Below, one piece after another: positions 25,101-33,430 of a stretch of 64,000 nucleotides of DNA. Position numbers and translations under genes: made by a program. Each line of letters starts with the position of its first letter. The stretch's first letter is position 1. The notes beneath the pieces are model-generated. The model saw only the letters and a program-made list of their open reading frames with translations, had not been told where the DNA came from and searched no databases. The DNA is from Polyangium sp. 15x6. GTDB lineage: Bacteria > Myxococcota_A > Polyangia > Polyangiales > Polyangiaceae. The DNA lies in NCBI RefSeq assembly GCF_029960785.1, contig NZ_JASBQE010000040.1, positions 41,302 to 105,301 of the forward strand, written 5' to 3'.

Positions 25101-27739
25101 TCGACTCGCTCAAGGCCTCGGAGCGGCTCGGCAGCGTCGCGGTGCTGAGCGCGACACAGGCGCTGGCGCAGATGGATTGGAAGCAGCCGCCGCGGCTTTG
25201 GCTGGTGACACGTGGCGCGCAATCGCTGGGCACGGACGCGGAGCCCGTCTCGATTGCGGCGGCGCCGCTTTGGGGGATCGGCCGGACCCTTCCCTACGAG
25301 CACCCGGAGCTGCGGTGCACCTGCGTGGATCTGCCCTCCGACGCGGCGCCGGAATCGGTCTCGGCCCTGGCCGAGGAGCTGCTCGCGGATGGCCCCGAGC
25401 TGCACGTGGCGTGGCGCGCGGGAGCTCGCCACGTCGCCCGGATCGTGCGCCGCCCGGACCTGCCCCCCGCAGCGCCCCCGCGGCCTGCCCGCGACGCGGC
25501 GGGCGGGGCGACCGCATGGCGGCTCGAGATCGGCGCGCCGGGGCAACTCGATACGCTCGCGCGGCGGCGCATCTCCCGCCGTGAGCCGGGTCCGGGTGAA
25601 GTCGAGATTCAAGTCCACGCGAGCGGTATCAATTTCCGCGACGTGCTCACGGCGATGGGCGTGCGCCCCGATGATCCGCGCGGGGAGAGCGAGCTCGGGA
25701 TGGAGTGCGCGGGCACGGTGACAGCCGTGGGCGAAGGCGTGCGGGAGTTCGGCGTCGGTGACGAGGTCGTGGCCGTGGCGCCGGGCAGCTTCGGCAGCTT
25801 CGTGGTCGCGAGCGCGGCGCTCGTCGCTCCCAAGCCGCCGGAGATCAGCTTCGAGGAGGCGGCGACCGTACCCATTGCATACATGACGGCGTACCACGCG
25901 CTCAACCGTCTCGGCCACCTGGACCGAGGGGAGCGCGTGCTCATCCACGCCGCGACCGGCGGCGTGGGACTCGCCGCCATTCAGCTCGCACGGCGCGCGG
26001 GAGCAGAGATATTCGCCACGGCGGGGAGCCCGGAGAAGCACGCATACCTGCGAGCGCTCGGGATCCAGCACATCATGAGCTCGCGCTCCACCACGTTCGC
26101 CGACGAGGTGCTCGAAATCACGGCCAACCGTGGCGTGGACCTCGTCCTGAATTCGCTCACGGGGCCGGCGATGACGGCGAGCCTCGGGGTGCTCGGCCCC
26201 TACGGCCGCTTCGTCGAAATCGGCAAGCGCGACATCTACGATGACGCGTTGATCGGGCTCGCACCATTCCGGCAGAACCTGTCGTACTTCGCGGTCGACC
26301 TGGAGAGGATGCAGAAGGAGCGTCCGGAGCACCTCGGCCGCCTCCTGCGCGAGGTGATGGAGCTCCTTGGCAGGGGAGAGCTGCGCCCGCTGCCACACCA
26401 CACGTTTGCCGCAGAGGCGGCGGTCGATGCGTTCCGTCACATGGCGCAGGCTCGGCATATCGGCAAAGTGGTGCTCTCCATGAAGACGGCCACGCCGGAG
26501 GTGGCGCTCGCGGCTCCCCCCTCCGCGGTGCGGGCAGACGGCACGTACCTCATCACCGGCGGCCTCGGCGCGCTCGGGCTCATCTCGGCCGCGTGGCTGG
26601 TCGAAAGGGGCGCACGGAGCCTCGTGCTGCTCGGCCGCAACGAGCCCTCCGCCGAGGCGCGCGCAGCCATCGCGGACCTCGAATCGGCCGGCGCGCACGT
26701 GGTCGCGGAGAGGGCCGACGTGGCCGACGCGGAGGCGATGGCAGGGGTCTTCCGACGGATCGACGAAGCAATGCCGCCGCTCCGCGGCATCATCCACTCG
26801 GCCGGCTTGCTCGACGACGGCCTCCTGCTCCAGCAGTCGCCGACACGAATGGCTGCGGTGATGCGGCCCAAGGTGCTCGGGGCGTGGAACCTGCACGCCG
26901 CGACGCTGAGCCGCCCGGTCGAGCTCTTCGTGCTCTTCTCGTCGGCCGCCGCGACCCTCGGATCGCCGGGGCAGGGGAGCTATTGCGCTGCCAATGCATT
27001 CCTCGGAGCGCTCGCTCATTACCGCCGCGCGCATGGGCTCGCAGCGACTTCGATCGCGTGGGGCCCCTGGTCCTCTGTGGGGCTTGCCGCAGCGAGCGCG
27101 GTCCGCGGCGCACGTCTCTCCGTGCGGGGCCTCTCGAGCATCTCGCCAGAGCAGGGCCGGGATGCACTCGGCCGGATCTTGCAGCAGGACCCTGTCGAGA
27201 TCGTGGTGGCGCCCTTCCGTCTGCGGCACTGGCGAGAGTTTTACCCGACCGTCGCGAGCTCGCCGCTCTTCGCCGAGCTGACCGATGCGCGCGACGCGGC
27301 GGCGTCCACGCCGACGGGCATGGCCGCCGCGCTCGCCGAAAAGGCCCCTGCGGAGCGCCGCACAGAGCTCGAGAAGCACCTCGTGGAGCAAGTCGGGCAC
27401 GTGATGCGCCTCGCGCCGGAGCGCATCCAGCGGACCACGCCGCTCATGACGCTCGGCCTCGACTCTCTCACGAGCCTCGAGCTCCGGAACCGGCTCGAGG
27501 CCAGCCTGGGGGTGGCGCTCCCCGCGACGCTGGTGTTCAGCAGCGCGACCATCGCGGACATGGCCTCCAGCATCGGCGCTCGGCTCGGCATTGCTCTCGA
27601 CGAACCGAAATCGGTGACGGCCGCGCGCGCGACGGACGCAGCAGAGAACGTCGAAGCGGCGCTCGATGCGCTCTCCGAGGACGAGATGGCGGCGCTGCTC
27701 GCGGCAAAGCTGTCGGCGATCTCTGGCGCCGCGAAATAA
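19103..27739 (+). CDS. Hybrid FAAL-loading and first PKS module: FAAL-ACP-KS-AT-DH-ER-KR-ACP
   Basis: 2878 residues. Residues 1-590 are a fatty-acyl-AMP ligase: TSGSTATPKG near 179, PKTSSGKIQRR late, and the FAAL-like GYWNRPEETERTF. ACP1 carries its arm on Ser634 (GLGSRQ). KS (692-1115) has Cys863, His in EAHGTGTP and KSNLGH. AT has Ser1312 (GHSMGE) and VASH, resembling methylmalonyl-type sites more than HAFH. DH has His1619 (HRVEGRPLLP), Asp1791 and YGPSF intact. ER (2133-2456) has HAATGGVGLAA. KR (about 2479-2716) has an LDD motif, predicting B-type. ACP2 uses Ser2788. A free fatty acid is adenylated, loaded on ACP1 and extended once with full beta-reduction. The AT and DH region is nearly duplicated in the third PKS gene. 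No Shine-Dalgarno is evident. Confidence 0.97.
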   Translation: MTTLSSKAPQGSRTLVDLLCWRAEQLCDRTAFTAITDGEHEEDSVSYAELDRRARAIATQLQSRGASGERALLLYPPGVDFIAAFFGCLYANVIAIPAPQPEPARLKRTVPRLQAIARDAGASIALTTSALVATSEGMRAHAEELGRLCWIASDAPTEGAEHAWQPPVIREDSLAYLQYTSGSTATPKGAMLAHRNVLHNVGTIHRAAGYSQDSVSVSWVPNFHDYGLVSGIILSLYAGTPCYIMSPVTFARHPLRWLQAISRYRATHSEGPNFAYDYCVQKITPEQRAKLDLRSWRLASNGAEPVRWETLKRFAETFAECGVRFDTHCPVYGQAEVTLLVSMRHDGESPSACTVDGAALQQNRVVYVPEGSPGAYTLASSGRILEDADLRIVDPVTGRQCPPDRVGEIWISSPSVSLGYWNRPEETERTFHARIADTGEGPFLRSGDLGFIKDREVYVTGRYKDVIIIHGANHYPQDIEFTVERCHEALRLGCSAAFSIEVGGEERLVVAAEMRDTRVPEGIVETIRQAVAEAHEIPVHALALLSPGTIPKTSSGKIQRRATRSEFLDGKLEALLSWVSGEARSPQKKNAAPAQGKSAESIEAWLVSALAEQTGEPREGIDHREPFARYGLGSRQIAGFLGELERWLGTTLPATILWEYPTIEALARHLAGEPRQKEAPRAVPSSRSGEPEPIAIIGIGCRFPGDANGPGAFWRLLREGVDAITEIPADRWDVDTLYAADPTASGKTNARWGGFLRDVRGFDAAFFGISPREAERADPQQRLLLEVAWDALEDAGLPWERIKGTETGVFVGIANQDYGRLHAGALAQCDAHLATGTSQSIAANRISYAIDLRGPSISVDTACSSSLVAVHLACESLRRGEVELALVGGVNLILSPELTVQMTKGGFLAPDGRCKPFDARANGYVRSEGCGVVVLKSMSRALADGDRIYALIRGSAVNQDGRSNGLTAPNQHAQQELVQTACANAGIRPSAIQYVEAHGTGTPLGDPIEARALGAVLSEGRPAASPVKLGSVKSNLGHLEAAAGIAGLIKVALSMHHEALPASLHISEPSPHIPFGDLQLDLQTALAPWPREQGRPRLAGVSAFGFGGTNAHVVLEEAPAAAEAVAPKDSEGRAELFVLSARSQQALVALASAYASSISEQDGLGALCAAVARRRAQLEHRVSVVASSRGELGEMLGAFVKGEPGAGMAHGHDGTGRRRRVVFVFPGQGSQWPGMGRQLLQTEPVFRDALQACEQAMRPWVDWSPVTLLSKGDPKVLERIEVVQPLLFALQWALAALWRSFGVEPDALVGHSMGEVAAAAVSGALSLEDAARVICVRSQLMSRVVGQGAMAVVELTRAQAERLLSGRRERLDIAACNAPRSTVLAGDADAVRELVGQLDKDGVFARLIRVDVASHSPQVEPLLGELRAKLAGITPRAGAIPLMSTVEVAPLRGDELDEAYWAKNLRAPVMLHPALERLWSEGPCTFVELSAHPLLLPAIGQTLQALGENEPMAVGSLEREEDERGAMLSSLGALFAAGHRLEAARLYPDPVPHLPLPTYPWQHEPFWLEAAAARVDAADQAQVRGASLLGVHVASSVQPGTHYWQGRLSQASQPYLKDHRVEGRPLLPATAYLAMALGAGRALGASTVRLEQVAFRNALFLRDDEALTLQTALHRGARPDAFSFKISSLPDEPSAQDAAWTAHATGTLVLEEPTQGAAEARTLVPDAIKTRCTRKLSAAEHYEALDARDMHYGPSFQGVDAIWCRDGEALGRVRLPEQLDADDAIHPALLDACLQVIAAALPAEGRPSSARDALLPVELRLARFFPGAWRGPLWCHVVLRASPADAHLVVGDFVVTNEAGQRLFEGRELCAKRWERKTAASNDPLHDWFYELAWRPEVRPAEARTTDAPGTWILLADRGGIAAQLARLLEARGETCKLVRPGKGYRVVEPGRYEVDPTQPALFKQLLSDALPSNRGEPLRCRGIVHLWSLDGPSSDATTIDSLKASERLGSVAVLSATQALAQMDWKQPPRLWLVTRGAQSLGTDAEPVSIAAAPLWGIGRTLPYEHPELRCTCVDLPSDAAPESVSALAEELLADGPELHVAWRAGARHVARIVRRPDLPPAAPPRPARDAAGGATAWRLEIGAPGQLDTLARRRISRREPGPGEVEIQVHASGINFRDVLTAMGVRPDDPRGESELGMECAGTVTAVGEGVREFGVGDEVVAVAPGSFGSFVVASAALVAPKPPEISFEEAATVPIAYMTAYHALNRLGHLDRGERVLIHAATGGVGLAAIQLARRAGAEIFATAGSPEKHAYLRALGIQHIMSSRSTTFADEVLEITANRGVDLVLNSLTGPAMTASLGVLGPYGRFVEIGKRDIYDDALIGLAPFRQNLSYFAVDLERMQKERPEHLGRLLREVMELLGRGELRPLPHHTFAAEAAVDAFRHMAQARHIGKVVLSMKTATPEVALAAPPSAVRADGTYLITGGLGALGLISAAWLVERGARSLVLLGRNEPSAEARAAIADLESAGAHVVAERADVADAEAMAGVFRRIDEAMPPLRGIIHSAGLLDDGLLLQQSPTRMAAVMRPKVLGAWNLHAATLSRPVELFVLFSSAAATLGSPGQGSYCAANAFLGALAHYRRAHGLAATSIAWGPWSSVGLAAASAVRGARLSVRGLSSISPEQGRDALGRILQQDPVEIVVAPFRLRHWREFYPTVASSPLFAELTDARDAAASTPTGMAAALAEKAPAERRTELEKHLVEQVGHVMRLAPERIQRTTPLMTLGLDSLTSLELRNRLEASLGVALPATLVFSSATIADMASSIGARLGIALDEPKSVTAARATDAAENVEAALDALSEDEMAALLAAKLSAISGAAK
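22429..24160 (+). repeat. AT/DH block nearly identical to that of the third PKS gene (copy 1)
   Basis: Matches 34794-36525 at a constant offset of 12365 through the AT (3 bp more in the DH). The stretch from about 22437 to 23617 differs from its partner at only about 25 positions by eye, roughly 98% identity. Long runs such as 22732-23000 are identical. The flanking KS, and the sequence after the DH start, are much less alike. This pattern indicates recent gene conversion or module duplication. Confidence 0.85.
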
Positions 27740-27760
27740 TCGACGGCACGACGAGGAACG

Positions 27761-30700
27761 ATGAGCGGGATTTCACGAACGGAAGACTACAAGGCGCTGC
27801 TCCAGCGGGCCTTCGTCTCCCTGGAGCAGATGCAGGCGCGGCTCGCCGAGACCGAGCGCGCACGCACCGAGCCGATCGCCGTCGTCGGCGTGGGGTGCCG
27901 CTTCCCGGGCGGCGCGGACAATCCGGATTCGTTCTTTCGCCTGCTGCGCGACGGGGTCGACGCGACGTGCGAGGTGCCGCCGGATCGGTACGACATCGAC
28001 GCCTACTACGACCCCGATCCGACGGCGCCCGGCAAGGTGAACGTGCGGCGCGGGGGCTATTTGAGGCAGGTCGACCAGTTCGACCCGCAGTTCTTCGGCA
28101 TTTCCCCTCGCGAAGCGGCGCTCATGGATCCCCAGCAACGGCTGTTCCTGGAGGTCACGTGGGAGGCGCTCGAGGAGGCGGGCATCGACCCCACGGCGCT
28201 CTCGGGGAGCGCCACCGGCGTCTTCGTGGGCGTCTACAACGACGATTACGAGTGGAGCGAAGCCTCGGCGGGGGCCATCACCGACGCTTGCGCCGCCACG
28301 GGCACGTCTCACGCCGTGCTGGCCGGCCGCCTTTCGTTTTTGCTCGATCTGCGGGGGCCCAGCATTGCGGTCGATACCGCCTGCTCCTCGTCCCTCGTCA
28401 CCGTCCACCTCGCCTGCCAGAGCCTCCGTGGGCGCGAATGTGACGTCGCGATCGTGGGAGGGGTCAACCTCATCCTCGGACCGCGGGCGAGCGTCCTTTT
28501 ATCCAAGCTACAGGTGCTGGCCGGCGACGGACGCTGCAAGACCTTCGACGCCCGAGCCAATGGCTTCGCGCGCGGTGAGGGGGCCGGGGTCGTGGTGCTG
28601 AAGCGGCTGTCCAGCGCGCTTGCCGACGGCGATCGGATTCACGCCGTGATCCGGGGCTCGGCCATCAATCACGACGGTCGCTCCGCCGGATTGACGGCAC
28701 CGAATCCGCGTGCCCAGGCAGCGCTCGTCCGGGCCGCGCTCAGCGCCGCCGGGGTCGAGCCCGCGGACATCGCGTACGTCGAGGCGCATGGTACGGGAAC
28801 GCCGCTCGGTGATCCCATCGAGATCGAGGGGCTGGCCGAGGCGCTCGGCCCGCGTCGATCGTCGGATCGGCCTTGCCTGCTGGGGTCTGTCAAGACCAAC
28901 CTGGGCCACCTCGAGGCGGCCGCGGGTATCGCCGGGCTCATCAAGGTCGTGCTGTCCCTCGAGCACGGCGTGATTCCTCCGCACCTGCATTTCACCCAGC
29001 TCAACCCGCGCATCTCGTTCGAGGGCACGCCATTCGCCATTCCCACGGCGCCTTCGCGATGGCCGGCCGGGCGGCGTTGCGCCGGCGTGAGCTCGTTCGG
29101 CATTGGGGGGACGAACGTTCACGTCGTCCTCGAAGAGGCTCCGCGCCCGGCAGCCGCTCCGATCGATGCCGAGCCTCGCGCCTTCATGCTTCCGCTCTCG
29201 GCGCGATCGCCCGGAGCGCTCGCGGCGCTGGCGCGGTCGTTCCAGGCCTTCCTCGCGCAAGAGGGCGGAGCCGCGCTCCCGCTTCGCGACATCTGCTTCA
29301 CGGCCGGGGCAGGGAGGGCGCACCACGCCGAGCGCCTCGCCATGGTGGCGAGCTCCCGGGAGGAGCTTGCCGAGCGTCTGGAGGGCTTCCTTTCGGGGCG
29401 CACCACCCCGTCCGTCCTTGCCGGCGCGGTGGCGCAGGAGGGGCCGGGCAAGCTCGTTTTCGTGTTCCCTGGCCAGGGCTCGCAATGGGCCGGCATGGCG
29501 CGCCGGCTGATGCGCGAGGAGACCGTCTTCCGCGAGGCCCTCGAGCGGTGCGACGCGGCTCTCCGGCCACACGTCGGCGAATCGCTGCTCGCGCGGCTCT
29601 CCGAGGACGACGCGTCGGACTGGCTTTCGCGGATCGAGCTCGTCCAGCCGGCGCTTTTTGCGATCCAGGTCGCCCTCGCGGCCCAGCTCCGCGGCTGGGG
29701 GATCGAACCTGACGCGGTGGTCGGGCATAGCATGGGCGAGGTCGCGGCCGCCCACGTGGCCGGCGCCCTCGCTCTCGAAGACGCCGCCCGCATCATCGGC
29801 CAAAGGAGCCGCCTGCTGCGGCGTATCAGCGGCCGGGGGGCCATGGCCGTGCTGGAGCTGTCGCCCGAGCATACCCAGCGCGCGCTCGAGGGCTACGAGG
29901 ACAGGCTCTCCATCGCGGTGATCAACGGACCCACCTCCACGGTCGTGTCGGGTGACGCCGCTGCGCTCGACGAGCTGCTCGAAAGGGTGCGACAGAAGAA
30001 CGTCTTCTGCCGCGCGGTGAAGGTGGACGTGGCGTCCCATAGCCCCCAGGTCGACGAGCTGTGCCCCGATCTGCTCGCAGCGCTCGAGGGGATCGAGCCG
30101 CGCGACGGGTCGGTGCCGATATGCTCGACCGTCACCGGGCACATGAGCGACGGGCGCGAGTTCGATGCCGGCTACTGGCTGCGGAACCTGCGCGAGCCCG
30201 TGCAGTTCTGGCCGGCGGTGCGGCGGCTCATCGATGCGGGGCACCGGCTGTTCATCGAATTGAGCCCGCACCCGGTGCTCGTCCCCGCGATCGAGCAGGC
30301 GCTCGGCGCCGCAGGCGGAGGCGGCGCGGCATTGCCCTCGATGCGTCGCGGCGAGGACGAGCGAACGGTCCTGATGGAAATGCTGGGCGCCCTCTACACG
30401 CGAGGGTACCTGCCCGATTTCAGGCGGCTCTATCCCGGGGCCCTTCGGACGGCGCTGCCCACGTACCCGTTCCAGCGAATGCGCTGCTGGCGCGAGCCCG
30501 CCCGGATCGAGGCGGCGAGGCCACGCGCGAGCCTCCGCGCGTCTGCGGCGCTCCACCCGCTGCTCGGCGCGCGCCTGCCGACGGCGCAGCCCATTTTCGA
30601 GGCATCGATCGGCACGAGCGCGCTGCCTTACCTGGCTCATCATCGGATGTTCGGCGCCGTGATCTTCCCTGGCGCTGCCTACATCGAGATGGCCCTGGCC

Positions 30701-33430
30701 GCGGCCGACCCGTTCCTCGGGGCCAGACCCCACGAGATCCGGAGCCTCTCCCTGGAAGAGCCGCTGTCCCTCACCGAGTCCGCGCAGACGGTCCAGCTCG
30801 TGTGGACCTCGGGGGCCATGGCGCAGGGGACATTCGAGATCTTCAGCATGCACGAGGATCCCGGGGCGAACCCTCCGCACTTCCGGCGCCACGCGGCGGG
30901 CGAGGTGCGCGTCGTGAACGCGACGCCCATCGGACCTGCGCCCGCGGAGCTGAGCTTCGACGGGGGAGGGCCCGAGGGATACGAGGAGGTCGACACCGGC
31001 TCTCACTATGAGCGGCTCGGGAAAACCGGCATCGAGCTCGGGCCGCTTTTTCGAGGCCTCTCGTGGCTCCGGCGCCGCGGTGGTGAGGCCTGGGGCAGCG
31101 CCGCGCTGCCGGAGGCGCTCCACGCAGATGCGGACGCCTATCGGATGCATCCGGCATTGCTCGATGCTGCTCTCCAGGTGCTCGGGGCTGCATTGCCCGA
31201 CCCGCCGGAGGCAGATGCGGGCCTTTGGGTGCTTTCCGGGATCGAGCGCATCCGGTTCTTTCGTCGTGCAGGACGCACGCTGCTGAGCCACGCGCGTGCG
31301 TTTTCGACCGATGCGCGAGCGTCGGCGACGGGGGAGGTCCGACTGTTCGACGAGAAGGGGGCTCCCATCGCCGTGCTGGAGGGCATCACGCTGCGGCGCC
31401 TCCCGCGCGCGGCCATGATGCGCCTCGCCGCCGGGCAGGCCGATGGCTGGATGTACGATCTCGGATGGAAGCTGCGTCCTTTGCCTGCCGCACCGCCGGC
31501 GCCCGGCGCGCGTCGGCGCTGGCTCATCCTATCGGATGCGGTGGGTACGGGGGACGCGCTCGCGGCGCTGCTGAAAGCGCACGGGCAGGCTTGCTGGCTG
31601 GTTCGTCCGGGAGATACATTCGCGCGCTCGCTGGAGGGCCATGCGCGCGTGCGTCCCTCGGAGCTCGAGGATTTCGAGCGCCTCATCCGCGAGGCCGTGC
31701 ACGAGGAAGGCGGCTGCGAGGGAGTGATCCACCTCCTCGGCCTCGACGCAGGGCCTCTGGACGAGCGTGCGGACGTGCAGTCGGCCGATGCTTCTGCCGC
31801 GTCCCTGGAGCAGGCGCAGCGGTGGGGCTCGGGCAGCGCATTGCTCGTCGCGCGGGCGCTCGCGAACGTCGGCGGCGCAGCGCCGCCCCGCCTGTGGCTG
31901 GTAACGCAAGGGGCGCAGGCCGTCGGCAGCACGCCGGATGGGCTGCGGATCGCGCAGGCGCCGCTCTGGGGGCTGGGGCGCGGGATCGCGCTCGAGCTCC
32001 CCGAGGTATGGGGAGGGCTCGTCGACCTGGAACCCTGCCACCCGAGTCAGGCCGCGCGCGCGTTATGGGCGCAGATGGCCAGCGCGGATGGAGAGGATCA
32101 GGCGGCCTTCCGCGGCGGCCAACGTTATGTACCCAGGCTGCGGCGCTTTCGGGAGGGGCCGGCGCAGGGGCGTTTGTCGTTGCGGTCCGACGGCAGTTAC
32201 CTCATCACCGGCGCACTGGGGGGCCTCGGGTTGCAGGTCGCGGCATGGTTGGTCGAGCGCGGCGCGCGTCACCTCGTGCTCCTCGGTCGCCGCGGGCTGC
32301 CCGCAGGTGACCTCGGAGCGCAGCGGAAGGCGTCCCTGAAGGCGCTCGAAGCTGCGGGGGCGAGCGTCCACGTGGTCACGGGCGACGTCGCGGATGCGCG
32401 CTACATGGAGGAGCTCCTCGGCGAGCTCGGGAGGACGGCCCCGCCCCTGCGCGGCGTGGTGCACGCGGCCACGGCGTCCTCCGCGATCCCGCTCCGGGAG
32501 ATGAGCACCGAGGAGCTTCGAGCCATGCTCCGGCCCAAGGTCCTTGGCGCCTGGAACTTGCATCGATTGACCCGCGCATGGCCCCTCGATTTCTTCGTCC
32601 TTTTCTCGTCCACCACCACGCTCTGGGGTGCGAGCGGGCTCGCGCATTATGCAGCGGCGAACCAGTTCCTCGACGTCCTGGCCCACCACCGCCGCAGCCT
32701 GGGGTTGCCTGCTCTCTGCGTCGACTGGGGGACGTGGAGCGATGGCCGCGGTACCTCGTCGGAGACGCGGCAATCGGCCTTGCGATCGGGGCTGCTCGAG
32801 ATGGATCCCGAGGGCGCGCTCGCCGTCCTCGAGCGGCTGCTCGTTCAGGGCGAGACGCACAAAGTGGTCGCCGCCGTGGACTTCAACGTGCTCAAGCCGC
32901 TCTACGAGGCCAAGCGGCAAAGGCCTCTGCTCGAGGAGATTGAAATCGCCCCCGCCGCGACGCCTCTCGGGGCGCGCTCGACCCTCCTCGCGATGCTGGC
33001 CGAAGCTCGTCCAACGGCGCGCCGCAAGCTCCTCCTGGCCCATGTGCAAGACGAGGTCGCACGGATCCTGCACATCCCCGCGAGCAGCCCCATCCAGCCG
33101 AGGCAAGGGTTTTTCCAGATGGGTATGGATTCGCTCACCAGCGTCGAGCTCCGCAACCGCCTCCAGGCCGCCCTGGGCTGCCCCCTCCCCACGACGCTGG
33201 CCTTCGAGCACCCCACCGCGGAGGCGCTGGCCGATTTCCTCGCCGGCAAGCTATTCCCGCCCGATCCCGGAGACGAGCACGCAGACGCGCCGCCGAAAGA
33301 GGGCGAGCGCGCGGCGGAGGCGACGGAGGTCTCGGCGCGTCGCCGCGCGATCGAAGAACTGACGGATGACGAGGCAGAGGAGCAGCTCGCCGCGCGGCTG
33401 GCTGGTCTCGCAGACAGGCTTTCCCCATGA
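27761..33430 (+). CDS. PKS module 2: KS-AT-DH-KR-ACP
   Basis: 1889 residues. The N-terminus (about 1-35) is a short helical docking segment (ALLQRAFVSLEQMQARLAE). KS has Cys208. AT has Ser657 (GHSMGE) and VASH. DH has His961 in HRMFGAVIFPG and Asp1135. KR (about 1475-1690) binds NADPH through TGALGGLG and has catalytic Tyr1630. It lacks the LDD motif and has a Trp eight residues before the Tyr, which predicts an A-type KR (L-hydroxyl). ACP uses Ser1791 (GMDSLT). The expected result is an alpha,beta-unsaturated, probably alpha-methyl, unit. It begins 21 bp after the first PKS gene and overlaps the third by four bases (ATGA). Confidence 0.96.
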   Translation: MSGISRTEDYKALLQRAFVSLEQMQARLAETERARTEPIAVVGVGCRFPGGADNPDSFFRLLRDGVDATCEVPPDRYDIDAYYDPDPTAPGKVNVRRGGYLRQVDQFDPQFFGISPREAALMDPQQRLFLEVTWEALEEAGIDPTALSGSATGVFVGVYNDDYEWSEASAGAITDACAATGTSHAVLAGRLSFLLDLRGPSIAVDTACSSSLVTVHLACQSLRGRECDVAIVGGVNLILGPRASVLLSKLQVLAGDGRCKTFDARANGFARGEGAGVVVLKRLSSALADGDRIHAVIRGSAINHDGRSAGLTAPNPRAQAALVRAALSAAGVEPADIAYVEAHGTGTPLGDPIEIEGLAEALGPRRSSDRPCLLGSVKTNLGHLEAAAGIAGLIKVVLSLEHGVIPPHLHFTQLNPRISFEGTPFAIPTAPSRWPAGRRCAGVSSFGIGGTNVHVVLEEAPRPAAAPIDAEPRAFMLPLSARSPGALAALARSFQAFLAQEGGAALPLRDICFTAGAGRAHHAERLAMVASSREELAERLEGFLSGRTTPSVLAGAVAQEGPGKLVFVFPGQGSQWAGMARRLMREETVFREALERCDAALRPHVGESLLARLSEDDASDWLSRIELVQPALFAIQVALAAQLRGWGIEPDAVVGHSMGEVAAAHVAGALALEDAARIIGQRSRLLRRISGRGAMAVLELSPEHTQRALEGYEDRLSIAVINGPTSTVVSGDAAALDELLERVRQKNVFCRAVKVDVASHSPQVDELCPDLLAALEGIEPRDGSVPICSTVTGHMSDGREFDAGYWLRNLREPVQFWPAVRRLIDAGHRLFIELSPHPVLVPAIEQALGAAGGGGAALPSMRRGEDERTVLMEMLGALYTRGYLPDFRRLYPGALRTALPTYPFQRMRCWREPARIEAARPRASLRASAALHPLLGARLPTAQPIFEASIGTSALPYLAHHRMFGAVIFPGAAYIEMALAAADPFLGARPHEIRSLSLEEPLSLTESAQTVQLVWTSGAMAQGTFEIFSMHEDPGANPPHFRRHAAGEVRVVNATPIGPAPAELSFDGGGPEGYEEVDTGSHYERLGKTGIELGPLFRGLSWLRRRGGEAWGSAALPEALHADADAYRMHPALLDAALQVLGAALPDPPEADAGLWVLSGIERIRFFRRAGRTLLSHARAFSTDARASATGEVRLFDEKGAPIAVLEGITLRRLPRAAMMRLAAGQADGWMYDLGWKLRPLPAAPPAPGARRRWLILSDAVGTGDALAALLKAHGQACWLVRPGDTFARSLEGHARVRPSELEDFERLIREAVHEEGGCEGVIHLLGLDAGPLDERADVQSADASAASLEQAQRWGSGSALLVARALANVGGAAPPRLWLVTQGAQAVGSTPDGLRIAQAPLWGLGRGIALELPEVWGGLVDLEPCHPSQAARALWAQMASADGEDQAAFRGGQRYVPRLRRFREGPAQGRLSLRSDGSYLITGALGGLGLQVAAWLVERGARHLVLLGRRGLPAGDLGAQRKASLKALEAAGASVHVVTGDVADARYMEELLGELGRTAPPLRGVVHAATASSAIPLREMSTEELRAMLRPKVLGAWNLHRLTRAWPLDFFVLFSSTTTLWGASGLAHYAAANQFLDVLAHHRRSLGLPALCVDWGTWSDGRGTSSETRQSALRSGLLEMDPEGALAVLERLLVQGETHKVVAAVDFNVLKPLYEAKRQRPLLEEIEIAPAATPLGARSTLLAMLAEARPTARRKLLLAHVQDEVARILHIPASSPIQPRQGFFQMGMDSLTSVELRNRLQAALGCPLPTTLAFEHPTAEALADFLAGKLFPPDPGDEHADAPPKEGERAAEATEVSARRRAIEELTDDEAEEQLAARLAGLADRLSP